Shown here: positions 1 through 12,500 of the stretch, in pieces
Layout of the letters: each line of letters starts with the position of its first letter
How positions within the stretch are numbered: the first letter of the stretch is position 1
Source of the DNA: Uloborus plumipes
Lineage: Eukaryota > Arthropoda > Arachnida > Araneae > Uloboridae
Direction: 5' to 3'
Assembly: GCA_038373865.1 (NCBI GenBank)
Contig: JAXGGA010005217.1
Coordinates: forward strand, 1 to 64,000
DNA: 64,000 nucleotides
Translations under genes and position numbers: made by a program
The notes under the pieces: generated by a model
What the model was told of the DNA's origin: nothing
Database searches by the model: none
The model's input: the letters and a program-made list of their open reading frames with translations, nothing else

Positions 1-99
1 CCGTTTTCCCGGTAGCTAAAATTTTTTTCCAAAAACTTTTTTTTGTACCAATCAACTCAAAATGAGTGAATACATAGGAAAGTGCGTGTACCAAGTCGA

Positions 100-1110
100 A
101 AAAAAAAAACTTTTATTTTTATGACATACCCTATTGCTCATGCGATCAATAAAGTTATCACAGGTTGACCAGACACAAAATGAGCCTCGTTTCGCCTGTA
201 TAACAACCTTGAATGAGAACTTGAAGTTTGTATATGTCTGCTAAGATAGCCCCAAAGACGTTATATCAGATTCAGGTCTGCAGATATTGGTGATTATTCC
301 ATTCGATCCAAACCTTGACCCTCAAGATATTTCTCAACAACCGTAGCAGTGTAAAATCATCCATCTGAATGAAATCCCAACCAATAGCACTAGCATATGG
401 GTGTATATATTGATCAAGAATGCCATTCCGATATTTTACACTAGTCCGAGTAATTCCATGGAACTCATGCAGGTCAGTGTGACTGTTGAGTGAGGTCCCT
501 GCCCAAACCATGATTCCACCATCTCTACCACTGCTTTTTTCAATAGCGTTAGATTGATAGTATCTGGTGCCTTGTTACTTCTTGATCGACACCCTGAATC
601 TCTCTCGAGAGTGAATTTGGACTCATCTATGAAGAGCCCGGCAGCCTACCACTTTTAAATCCAAGAAACATATTATCTTTTCCGCAATATCCTTCTCTGT
701 CGTCTGTTGAGGGACACACACACAACTTGTTGAACAAAGAATTCTGCATTGTGTAGGCGTCTTTGCACCATAGTAGTGGAAATTCTTCACATTCATGTTT
801 CAATGTGGTCTACATTGAGCTGCAGTACAGAGTTTGTTTTTTTTTCCTCCAGACAGAAAGAGCTAGAAAATTTTTCAGCAGATGTTGTAGCTCATGATCG
901 GCCTAAAGCACGTCTTTTGGACACAGAATTTTCACACTGATGTTGATCCTAAAGTCTACGTAAAAGTCTACCCTAAAGACAACATTGCAAAGACACATTG
1001 AAACTTTGAGCAGCATCAGCCAATGACAGACCTATTTCCATCCTTTCAACTGCCTGCAATCTTAATGATTCGGGAAAATAACTTCGACGACACATTGCTA
1101 GACTCTACCA
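100..1110 (-). pseudogene. Decayed Tc1-like transposase (IS630/Tc1/mariner superfamily)
   Basis: Reading right to left, the minus strand gives pieces of a Tc1/Tc3-type transposase. A helix-turn-helix-like start (…QAVERMEIGLSLADAAQSF, about 1000-1080) is followed by a catalytic-core piece with LFIDESKFTLERDSG (about 590-640). After a frameshift comes MVWAGTSLNSHTDLHEFHG (about 450-511), then GWDFIQMDD, then DLNLI and a C-terminal tail down to about 100. The order matches the family, but frameshifts and stops break the frame and the usual DDNARPHRA stretch is eroded. I could not find inverted terminal repeats, so the outer limits are approximate. This is a dead copy with no expected product. 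Confidence 0.8.
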
Positions 1111-1851
1111 TTTATTATCAATAAAACTGCTAACAACAGTTGAAAATCATCAATATTTACACACAAAATAAGAAAAGCTTGCCATTTTCATTACTTCTCT
1201 CACTCGTTTCACCTGTTCTTCTAAATAAATATAAAAAAGATAGCCACTTTTCAAATTCAATATTATCATTCATATAAACAATCATACAAATCTCATCTGG
1301 ATTTCTCCAAACAAGGGCAGTATGATATTTTCCCTTTGAGACATAAATTTTAAAGAGTAATTTTATTTCTTTAGTAGATGATTAAGAGATTTTGAGTAAA
1401 TAGAAGTTTATCTAAATCATATAAATAACAAACTATTTACCAACTACCACCCTCTTCAGATTTGGTTTACCGAGTCCAAGCCAGTCTCGGAGCATGGTAT
1501 ATAGAGAACAAGCAGGACAGAACTCACACGGTTTGAAAAGTATTGAAACAGAACAATAGATTAATGCAACTAACGCTTATGGTGTAGACTAATGTTATAT
1601 CTTGTAATATTTGTTGTTGAAGAGTCCAGGCTGAGATTATACTTTGTGGAGTTATGTTATTATGAAGAGTAGCAGTTGCGACCTTAAATACAAGTACTCA
1701 GTATTAGCAGGTGTTATTCCGTAAGCCGGACCATTAATTGTTCTGTTTGGCCCAAATCAGCGGTTGTACCCGATTTTTTTAAGTTGTGATTAAACATTCA
1801 TAAAGAGACCTCAGTTTAATACTAGAATAATATTTTTACACACTAAAACTA
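1111..1851. other. Gene-free AT-rich stretch
   Basis: No convincing exon, RNA gene or transposon end is visible. A short minus-strand reading near 1430-1500 (LRDWLGLGKPNLKRVVVGK) looks almost protein-like, but it ends at a stop and has no supported splice context. The missing 3' end of the peptidase gene could in principle lie here or beyond base 1. Confidence 0.4.
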
Positions 1852-3053
1852 AACTTTCTTCTATATCTATCTTATGAATTCCAGTTACAAAATAAAATAC
1901 GTACTTGCCCGAATAACTGGAAACAGCTCCAATTTCCCAATTATCGTAATAATCCGGCAAATGCAGAATCAATGAGCGAAATTGGAAATCATTGCAAAAG
2001 CCTTGTTTAGATTAATTGCAAACATTTTATTTGTTAGTAAAAAGAAATTGGCAACAGTTAAAAATTTCAAATCATTGAAAGTTTTCAGCTGTTTTGATAA
2101 TTAAATAGCGTGAATGCGATTTTTTAATGAATTGATTTTTCGCATTGTTGACTAAGCGCAACAATCACCCCACCCTCCCCCTGGGGCGATTGGAGCAAAA
2201 ATTTAATCGATGCTTGCTTCCGTATTGGGTTAGTGTTACTCCAAATTTCATTCAAATCTCAGCAATATTTCTTGAGATACAGTAGGTGCAATGACAAAAT
2301 AAGCACTTTTGATTGCTCCACCCCCCTTTGAGATATTGACACACAAATTGAATCAGCGATTGTACTCAATAGGGTCTACCTATGGACCAATTTTCGTTTG
2401 ATTCCGCTTGTTACTTCCTGAGATATAGCAATCACCCCCGCGCAGAACACGTGCGAGTTCTCCACCCCCCTTCAAGATACTGACACACAAATTGAATCAG
2501 CACCTGTACTCTATAGGGTCTACCTATGGACCAATTTTCGTTTGATTCCGCTTGTTACTTCCTGAGATATAGCAATCACCCCCGCGCAGAACACGTGCGA
2601 TTGCTCCACCCCCTTCGAGATATTGACACGCAAATTGAATCAGCACCTGTACTCGGTAGGGTCTACCTATGGACCAATTTTCGTTTGATTCCGCCGGTTA
2701 CTTCCTGAGATATAGCAATCACCCACGCGCAGAACACGTGCGATTGCTCCACCCCCCTTGGAGGAATTCGCTAAACAAAGTCAGGTGCACCAGTTCACAT
2801 GGTGGTACATATGTGAAAAAATTTTTGTTCGATTTCATGCAGTAGTTTTTGCTCTAGCGCGGCCACAAAAACTGGTCACACACATACAGACTCACACACA
2901 CACAGACACACACACACACACAGACAGACATTTTCCAAAAATGGTCGAAATGGACTCAGCGCACCTCAAAACGTGCAAATCCGTCAAAATTCGACATTCG
3001 AAAATTTTCACGAAACCAATACTTTCTTCTATATAATAGATATAGAAGAAAGT
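1852..3053. repeat. Dispersed repeat with short inverted ends and 143-bp tandem core, copy 1
   Basis: The ends form an inverted repeat: actttcttctatatctat at 1853 matches the reverse complement of the sequence ending at 3053. The interior holds about three tandem units of 143-144 bp, with the landmark gattgctccacccc starting near 2312, 2455, 2599 and 2742. Each unit carries a phrase around gatatagcaatcacccc. A (CA)n tract near 2878-2926 and a conserved tail (cgacattcgaaaattttcac) follow. The same architecture recurs at 56432-57410 with fewer tandem units. No protein is encoded. The superfamily is not assigned. Confidence 0.8.
2312..2760. repeat. 143-bp tandem repeat units
   Basis: Three head-to-tail units of 143-144 bp plus a partial fourth lie in the core of the 1852-3053 element. 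Successive gattgctcc landmarks (the second is slightly altered) are spaced 143, 144 and 143 bases apart. The 60-residue plus-strand reading frame over this area is a by-product of the repeat. Confidence 0.85.
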
Positions 3054-3201
3054 AAAAACAATTACATTATTTTTCAATCAGAGCTAAAACAAATTTCGAT
3101 GAATTAGCAGACTCAAAAGCAATACAATATTCAAGCAAAACCTTATAAAGTTTTGTGAAGAAATGAATTAAAAGCTCTTAAAGTAATCTGGTGGAACTTA
3201 C

Positions 3202-3517
3202 GCCATATCTGTTGAAGAAATTATTAAATCTTCAGAACCTTTTAATACTGCAGAAAAAACTAAACTTTTTAGAAACTTCTGTGTTTTCAAAATTATTCTT
3301 CCAAGTTCAGCATTACTAATGTTTTGTGGTGAACAAATGCAAAAATCTAAGAATACTTGTCTGAACACAGATAATGTAGCATTTACTATATATGAAACTG
3401 GTATTTCAATAGCATTAGCTACAGCATGTATCATCTTAACTTTAAAAAACTTCAAATTTCCTTTCTTGATTAGGTCTGTAAATGTAGGTTTCAAAAAGTA
3501 CATCCTCAAAGAAATAA
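3202..3517 (-). CDS. M8 peptidase C-terminal extension exon
   Basis: The acceptor is excellent (TTTTATTTTCTTTTCAG) and the donor is GTAAGT, joining in phase from the 5359-5464 exon. It encodes about 104 residues with no HEXXH or cysteine-rich pattern. The stretch KVKMIHAVANAIEIPVSYI then VNATLS and VFLDFCICSP looks like an alpha-helix plus beta-strand unit of the kind seen in SEA-like or ferredoxin-fold extracellular domains. That fold reading is inference. The exon ends at a splice donor, so at least one more exon is needed and I could not find it. Confidence 0.65.
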
Positions 3518-6500
3518 CTGAAAAGAAAATAAAACATATTGGTATTTCTCTTAATGAATGCAATTTTAATTATAATAAGTATTGATATTAAAAAATAATA
3601 CATTTTAATAAATGAAAATTACTTGAACTATAATATATTTTCAATTTAATTAAATGGTTACCATTTCAAATTCAGAATTCTTATAAAAATTCAGAATTAT
3701 AAGGTATTTTATTGAATAACTTTAATCAATTATAATTTGCAATATACTTAAATAACATGGACATACCTGAATAACATATTATTTAAAATGTCTCTTTAAA
3801 CAGAACTTCACCCACGTAGTAAAAGGAAAAAAAAAGTGTAGGACTACTTGGAGTTACCCTGGATCTACAAGGAAGCCTACTTCACTACATAATTATAAGA
3901 TAAATGTTTAGCTTTCGGAAAATGTGCTGTGCTTAGAGCATACATTATGAGTAAATCTCTGATTTTGTAAATAAAAAATATTCTACTAGAAGTAAAATAC
4001 AGGGTTATTATAAATGATGGACCCCTTTTTAAAAATTCATATTTATTAAAGTTTTCAACGAAAATTAACATTCTTTATATAAACGGAAAGAGGAGATTTG
4101 AAATTTTTTTCATATATAATCATAAATGTTCAATGTGTCCACCGCGTGCTGTACGGCAAACATGACTTCTTCTTGTGACACAGGCGGTCTTCCTCTGCTC
4201 TTCCTTTTACAAACACTACCAGTCTTTTGAAAGTGCTTAAACCAACGGCTTATGCTTTTTTTAGTTGGGGCTTTAATTCCAAATTTGGCTCGAAATACCC
4301 GCTGCACTAAAATTTGTGACGCAGTTTTTACAAACTGAAGAACTCAGAAAACCTTTTGGTCCACGGTCGCCATTTTCTTCAGCTGCGCCAGTAAATCAAA
4401 TTATAATCTAATACGGTGCAAACTCTACTGGTGCGCTCTCTTTTTGCAGCTTCAGAAAAAATTTTTGCACTAAAAAAATTGAAATTTTATCTTTCCATTG
4501 CAATAAAGATTGTTCATTTCGGATTTGTACTTTAATAAATATGAATTTTTAAAAAGGGGTCCATCATTTAGAATAACCCTGTATATTATATGAAGTTAAA
4601 CTTGTACAGTTTGTGTAATTTTATTTACCGAATTTGTATGAACATTATTTCTCTCAATGGGAGCAAATGATAAAGTTTTTCATACAGAGCAATTGTGCCA
4701 ACCCTGTACTCAAAGGAAAAAAGACTTGTGGTACAGCATGTGTACCACACGATTCTTAAAGGTTAAGTGTGATATCATAGCAGGAATCCCAATGCTTTTT
4801 CGAGTCCCTATGCGACAATTAAGATCAATTTGGTCCTATGTTGAATTAATAAGCCTTAATTCTTTTCCAAGTTAGCCCCCCCCCCCCCCCCCCCCTGCAT
4901 TCTATTTGGCAACATATATTTTCTATTTTTAGTTTCATGTAACAGTTTTATATACTGTTCTAATTTTTTCATTGTTTTTATGTTGTGTTATGCAATACAT
5001 TCAAATCCCATTTTAACCTAGTTGAATGGACCATAAAAACCAATTTATTGTTAAGAAATTTTGCTATACGGAACTTACAGTAGCCTCACATTGATAAATT
5101 TGAGAATCTCAGCAGTCTTCCTTACAACAGAAGTTTTGCTACAATGATTTTTACGAGAATGGGATTTGGCTGTATTCCACAAAAATTCTTAAAATTGTAT
5201 TTCAGTTTCTGCTCGATTTTATGCAAGGTAGGAAAATTTTGGATCCTACATAGATTATACACCAAGCTAATTCAGAAAACTAAAACATGAAAATTTTAAA
5301 CATATGACAAAAATGAAAAAAGTAATTGAAAGTAGCATTAATATTTTTACAGGCTTACCATAATTAGTATCAGGGTCACAAGCAGAAGTTGTTATATTCT
5401 CAGTTCGTGACTGACAAATAGGAAGATCAGGTACACAATTCACAACAGTTTGGTTATCACTGGCCTAAACATCAAATTAGATGTCATTCAAATTTCACTG
5501 TACCGTGAAATAATAAATTATTTTAAATTTAAGAATTTAATATAGAAAGTTTTAGAGATAGAAATAAATCATTGGTAATCTTATGAATGCTCATATCTCA
5601 TCTTTTATGATTTGAGAAGAAGTCTAATAATGGATTTCGAGCTCTTTTGAAAATCTTTTAGATCCCAAACTCTTTTAAAAGTTTATTTTCTAATTTTGGT
5701 AATAGTGATGAAAACATAACATACTTATGGGTAATATGGAAGTCTTGGCTGACTTACATAAAAATTTGAGTTTTTGAGATACATTTTTAAGACAGTAAAC
5801 AAAGTATGTATGATTGAATATGTATTTAAATTTATATTTATTCATAGCCCAAACAAGATCAAGGTTGAAAGACACATCTTTTTCTACAATTCATGAGTAA
5901 GTATATTGATATAAGCATAAAGTATGTTTTTTTTTTCAAATTAGAACTTTAAGAAGAAAGTGATGTAGTAAAATAATTGAACTAGCCTCAACCTAGTATT
6001 TTGAATTAATAGTGATAACGGGTTCGACATCGGAAACAAAACATTGATGGTATTGATTGATACATCAACCAAAAAGTTTTCTAACATCAATCTTTTTGTA
6101 CATATATTACGTACAAATTTGAATGTACAGCAACCTCTTTTTCATCGCGACTTGTCATATCACTCAATAGGATATATATATTTCCACTTTCTCCATAACT
6201 TTCTCTAGAAGAAAAAATCACTGTAAAACATCAATGGTTATTTTTGAGCCATTTTTCCAGTGAGAAGTGAGATCGATATTGAAACTGCTGATTAGGGATG
6301 ATTAACTTTTCTTACCTCATGTTTTCCAAAAACATTTTTCTGCTGAAATACAAAACATCTAACGCAAAACAATGAAGTTTAAAATTCATCAGCAGTAAAG
6401 AGGCAAAAGCAAATCAGCAATAATTAAACAATATCCAGCGCAAAACATAAACAGTGATCATAGAAAAACTTTTCCAAAGAAATAAATACTGCAACTCCTG

Positions 6501-9500
6501 GTTGACAATGAAATTTTTTTAATAAGTATAATTATCACAACTTTTTTGCTGAAACATCGGCATTGAAAAAATATCGAACTCAAAACATCGATGTTTTGAA
6601 AACATCGACTGTAAAACATCCATGTTTTGAGAAAAACTTGGATGTTTCTAAGACATTGACATCAATCTCGCCAGCTCTAATAGCAACATTACTATTTTTA
6701 ACATTCAGAGCTCTAACCTGTATTTTTTAAATACAATGAATTCTAGAACCAAGAAATGAAAAGTCTGATTCTTTGGCACAAAGAGATTTTGATGGATGAT
6801 ACAATGATACATGTAAAATTTTCTTCTCAAATAATTTTCAAGCAATGTAACAAAAACAATTTAGAGCGCTCCATTTTTGCAAAAAATACCGAATTTTATC
6901 CACTTTGGTTTACTAATATTAGCTGCAGAGTTAACTTCTTTAAAAATTTCATCACTTGTAGCTGAAACTATATAGAACAAATCAAGAATTTATTCTATAA
7001 CATTGTAAGTTTCATTCGTGTAACACACAAATATTCTTCAGAAAGCATTGTAAGTAAAATTACAGCTTTTGTTGTATGTCCAAAACTAACGATAAGTATC
7101 TACCCCTGTCCTATGACATAGAATGCAAGACATACTTTTTTCTTCTTGTTGTGACTTTTGCTCACAGCACAAGTTTTGGATGGTTAAAATCATGGTTTAA
7201 ACCAGATTTTATTCATTTTTTAAACTATATAATCCTGGACTCAGATTAAATTTGAGACTGAAATGTATGGATGAATGTATTATGAAGTAAATTATAAAAA
7301 CATAAAATCACTAATTTGAAAATAAATTTCCACTCATAGACCAAATTATATCAATTGAATAACTTACCTTTTTCGAATTTTCACAAGCTAACCATGTTGA
7401 ATTATAAAGAACCTCATAGGAATTTTGGGATGAGCATTTAATAAATAAACATTTAGGTTCAGGCTAAATAGAAAAATATTTCAATAAATAATGCACAAAT
7501 AACAAGGGATACATAAACATAAAACAATTAATTGACTGAATCTAATACAAATATGAGTTAAAATTTTATTTTAATTTTAGCAATAAGATTGTACTAAGTT
7601 TTTATCAAGGTACAAAATGCTAAATTATGCATACATAATCATAGTTAGAAACAAATGATTTCAATGTACAAGGGGATCTATCATTAGTGAGAAGAGGTCC
7701 TAGGTCTTAACAGTAAGATTATTTCACATAATTTCAAAGCAGTCTTACTTTTAGGTAGAGGTTTTTTAGACCTCATTTAGAGTAAGCTATCTTAAGAAAG
7801 CGATCTTAAGAAAGATATTAGTTATTGGAAAAGGTTCAAAAAAGAGCTATGAGGTCACTAAAAGGACTTTCCAATTTACACTCAGATTTCATGCTTAACC
7901 TTTTGGATCCGGGCTGTTCATATAGAAATTTTTCTTTCGACCCAGGTAGTACGTCAGTTGAACCACAGATTTCTTTCCCATTGAAAAGAGAAGGTAAAAA
8001 CTGTCATACTAGACGTATGAAACTTTGAAAAAATTCCCGGCTCCAAAGGGTTCGAGTGAAAATCTCAACACCGTCCTCTAAAAAAAAGACTTATGGTACA
8101 ACATGTGTACCGCCCGGTTCCTAAAGGTTAAAAAGCTTAGTATGCATAGTCTCGAGCAAAAAGGAGCGTGTTTTGAGCATCTTTAATCCCAAGCTAATCA
8201 GAAAATTAAAAAAAGTATTACTTCATAAGGATTATTTACATTTTGAATAGTTTACCAGAAATAGCTGTTACTCATAATGGGGTGAACTTTTATGAGGGCT
8301 CTTGATCTAAATTGGAGATTGATATAAACTGACTAGAACCAATACAGCTGGAACAGAACATGTTGCTGGTCGTACCTTCTGTACTTAAATTACTTCACCA
8401 GGTGTATGCAAATGAAATGAGACGATTGTTAAAAAAAAAAAAATATAACATAATAAATTTGCCAAAACTGTTAATATTTCTTTATTCGAAATAATATCTA
8501 TCGCTAGTTACACATTTTCTCCATCGCTCAGGCAATTTGTGAACATCATGCCAAAAAAATGATTGGTCTTTGGAGGCCAACCAGGCCCGTCATTTAGGGC
8601 GGCAGGGGGGGGGGTCAATTGCCCCCCCTGACTTTGAGAAATCAATGTATTTGCATATAAGTGGGCGTGGCTTTTGATGTTTTCCAATGAAATTGCATTG
8701 AGTTTGGACCCTTTGCCCCCCCCCCCCTCCCTGGAAAAACTTGAAATGACGTCCCTGAGGCCAACTAGTTATCAAGCCAAGATTTGGAGTTTTCGTAAGA
8801 AGTGAAGTGCAGGTCAGCCACTGCGTGCCCCAATGATGCAAATAAGTGATAATCGGAAGGAGCCAAATCTGGCGAATAAGTCGCATGCGCTAAGGGCTCT
8901 CAACTGAGCACCTTAACGATGTCCTTCATTGATTTAGCATAGTGCCTAGGTGCGTTTTCCTCAAGAAAAATCACTTTGAGCTGCTTTCTTGTATTGCTCG
9001 CGTTTTTCGAGTATAGCATCGTTCAAATCAAGTAATTATTGCTTGTAGCGATCAGTATTCACTGTTTTGCTGGGTTTGAGAGGTTCATAATAGATTGGCT
9101 CCTCCTGATCCTAAAAAATACATAGCATGGTCTTGCTGCCGAAGCGATTCGGCCTTGCAGTCGATTTGGATGGTTGTCTCCCCGGGATCAACATATGATC
9201 GGTTACGCTTGGAATACTTAAAACATTCATTTTTCATCATCAATCACAATTTGATGGAGATATGAGTAGCATTAGGCTGGTTCACAAACCTATGGCAAAA
9301 AAAAAAAATTTGTCCTAGAGGTCACGGCGGTGGCTCATTTTTTTACTTTTATTCAGCCTAATATCCAGCCAAAATTTCAACCTCCAACTTAAATTAAAAG
9401 ACGGTGCTCAAAGCTCAATTAGTTCTCCAGTTTTAGTCAATTTCAAGCGTTTTTCGGTTGAGCGGCAGAAAAAAAAATCCGGGTGTTTTGCTATCATTCT

Positions 9501-12500
9501 TGCTGATTCTTATGTTCAATGATCCCCTGAATCCTAATATGGCCACCCTTTTCCCCCATTGCCTCCCACTTTTCGAAAATAGCGCCCCCCTCCCCTCCTA
9601 TTTTCATCAGATTTCGACAATTTCATAGATATTATTTGGAGGGGAAGGAAGCATTATATTTACCATTAACAATTCTTCTATAGGGCTAGAGAGGTGAAAA
9701 GTTCAAAATCATAAACAACTTTTCACAAGTTAGGAGGCTCATGGGGGTATTTTCCCCTCCCCTCCTTAAAATATTTAACACATCATCAACAACTCATTTT
9801 TTCCAGTTTCAAAATTTTACACTTACTTTTTGGTGCAACACAATAACATTGGACTGCCATCTATGACTCTCACGTCCAAAAAATTTTTCAAGTTGTAAAA
9901 TTTTGTTTAAAACCTTGGAAACATCGCATGTTACATATGAGTCGCACCGCAGATTTCCTTCAGTAAAGAACCTTTCAGTTTTTTTTATATTCATTCCAGT
10001 TATGTTCGAGCGATAACCGTGAAGGGGGAAACGGAGATCATATTTGGATTCGGTGGAGCATTTTACATAAGAAATAGCAAGAATAGTGTCAGATACATTT
10101 GAAGCTCATTTTGTGCCGCGCAGTGTTATTATACTGAAATTTGCTAGAAATTTTTAATTAAAGCCAAAATATTTAAACTTCTTGCTGTGCAATTCAACTT
10201 TCTATGTATATTTATACATAGATATTTTTTTTGTGAGAGAGAGAGAGAGAGAGACTTTTAGTATTGAATATTTTATTGTTTTAGCAAGGATAAGTACTCA
10301 ATTTTCTTCAACAGCAGGAAAAAGAAACTGCTTATTGTCCTCATTATTGAAAAAAACTCTGTTAAATTCTTGAATTATTTGAACATTTTCCTCAGCAACG
10401 TTATTCACCATTATTTATTCATTTTAATTTTTTCTTTTAATTCTGTGATTGATATTATATTTGTATTCGTTGGGGCGCAGGACGAAGAATGTTAGAAAAT
10501 AATCCCTAATATTCATGTTTGAAAAAAATCCAATTGTTCTGTACTACACTTGTTATATTTCACATCTTTATTCTTGTAATAACTTGCTTTTCTTTCAACT
10601 AGAATTTGATACGAAATCTAAGTCAAACTAATTAATTCACCAGAAAGGTGTCACAAGTACTTTAATAAAACTGTCCTAGTTGCTATTTCAATTTCCAGGT
10701 CGTTCATATCTTATAAGGCTTTTTCCAAGTTCAGATATTCCCAGAAGTTTTAATTGCAAATGGAGCATCTATTAATGTTCAATATATTTGTTTTACTGTA
10801 CAAAAACGCACTGAAACTGTAGAAAGTGTTGTACCTAGGTTTTTTTCTCTCATGATTAAATGAAAAATTTCTTTCCTATATAGGAACATAAATATTTTGA
10901 GGCATATAAGAGACTGGATTTTCTCAGATAGGCTCCCTAATTGACTAATAATAATTCAACTATCCCTTTATAATCAGCAAGAGTGATCATAGATTTATCT
11001 ATAGATTTATAAAAAGCTTACAGTTGAAGTTTCACACTTGTTAAAGTATTTTTTAAGTTCTATGTGCAACATTTTTTTTTTTTTTTTTTGTTTGTTTAAT
11101 TCTTTGCCAAACATTTTTTCGCTTTGAAGTTATTAAAAAGAATAGAACTTGTGAGGAATATGATGGCCAAAGTAAGCATGAAGTAATATCTTTGCCTAAA
11201 TTTCAGATTAGTTCTATGCCAGACTAGCTACAATAGTTTATTTTGTGCAATTAGTTTTTATAATTTAATTCATTCTTCTTGTGATACTATTAGCACTATT
11301 AGTTTAAAACTTTAAATCTTGCAATTTTTTTCTCTGCATCCCACTACTTTAAAAACATAAAAAACATTTTGCACAGCTCTTCTACAACTCTATTTTGGCA
11401 AGAGTAAGTTTTGAAAATCATAGCACAACATGTAGACAAGTACTGCAATCTACATTGTATGCTGCGATCTACTAAATAATCGATTGTATCAAAGGTGTTG
11501 CTATATAGATTCAAACGATTAAGAAACTTTCCAATTGTTTGAACTAATATTTATGCGTTGAAAAATGAGAATAATTGAAAAAAAAAATCTCTTCCAAGAA
11601 AATGGTCTCTTTAGTCTGAAAAGCTCAAAAATTGTGAAAATTACGAAAAAGCGTAAAAATGAAGGGTGTTTGAGCACCATCTTCCATTAAGAGTAGAGAG
11701 CTGAAATTTTAGGGGAGTAATCTAATACATAAATGTAAAAAAAGCCCATTGCAGCATCTTGCCAAAAAATAAAGATTATTTTGATAAAAAAAAAAAAAGA
11801 AAGAAAAAACCCAGAAATTTTAAAAGCATTAAAGAAACTTGAACATATTGAAAAAAATTTAAAACAAAGCATTTTTAAGTGGTTTAAAAAAGCAATAAAA
11901 CAATTGCTAGAAAATCAGCAAACTGAATTTAAAATTTTCAAAATTAATGACGAATATTTCATGAATTGATCAATGTTTATGCAAAAGGAATGAATGGCAA
12001 CTGGATAGCTTAGTATTTTGCTGCTATTCTGAATGTTTTCTTAACTGAAAGGGGGGGGGGGCAACAAATCCAGCAAGATTTTATTAAATAATAAATATAT
12101 CTACTCTTTGGGCAGATTCAGCATAATGTCATCAAACATATATTTTTAAAAGTTTAAAAAATGAAAATTTTAATTCAAGGAAAGTAAAACATAAGTCTTA
12201 CATTGCTTCCTCCAGTTTGCGTCATAAAACATTTTTGTGAGTAATCCAATTCGTGAGCTTCTATACCATGCTCTAACTCACGTTGTTTGTCACAACTTTT
12301 CTAAAGAAAAAAAAATCAGTTAATTACTCTGCATATCGAGTTAAAGACAGTTCATACACATTTTATGTAATCTTAGCAAATAGAAATCAATTAAAAGATT
12401 TTTGTTTTGTTCACTTAACATAAATTTTCCTCCAAATTTTTTAACAAAATTATTGCAATTGGTTTAATAATGGCACAGTACTATACAGTGCTAGATAAAA

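Noticed and set aside
1430..1500. Last exon of the peptidase gene
   Set aside because: The minus-strand reading is short, its acceptor is weak and its phase cannot be verified, so the 3' end is left open.
2880..2926. CRISPR-like short repeat
   Set aside because: It is a simple (CA)n tract inside a dispersed repeat; there is no repeat-spacer structure anywhere in the window.
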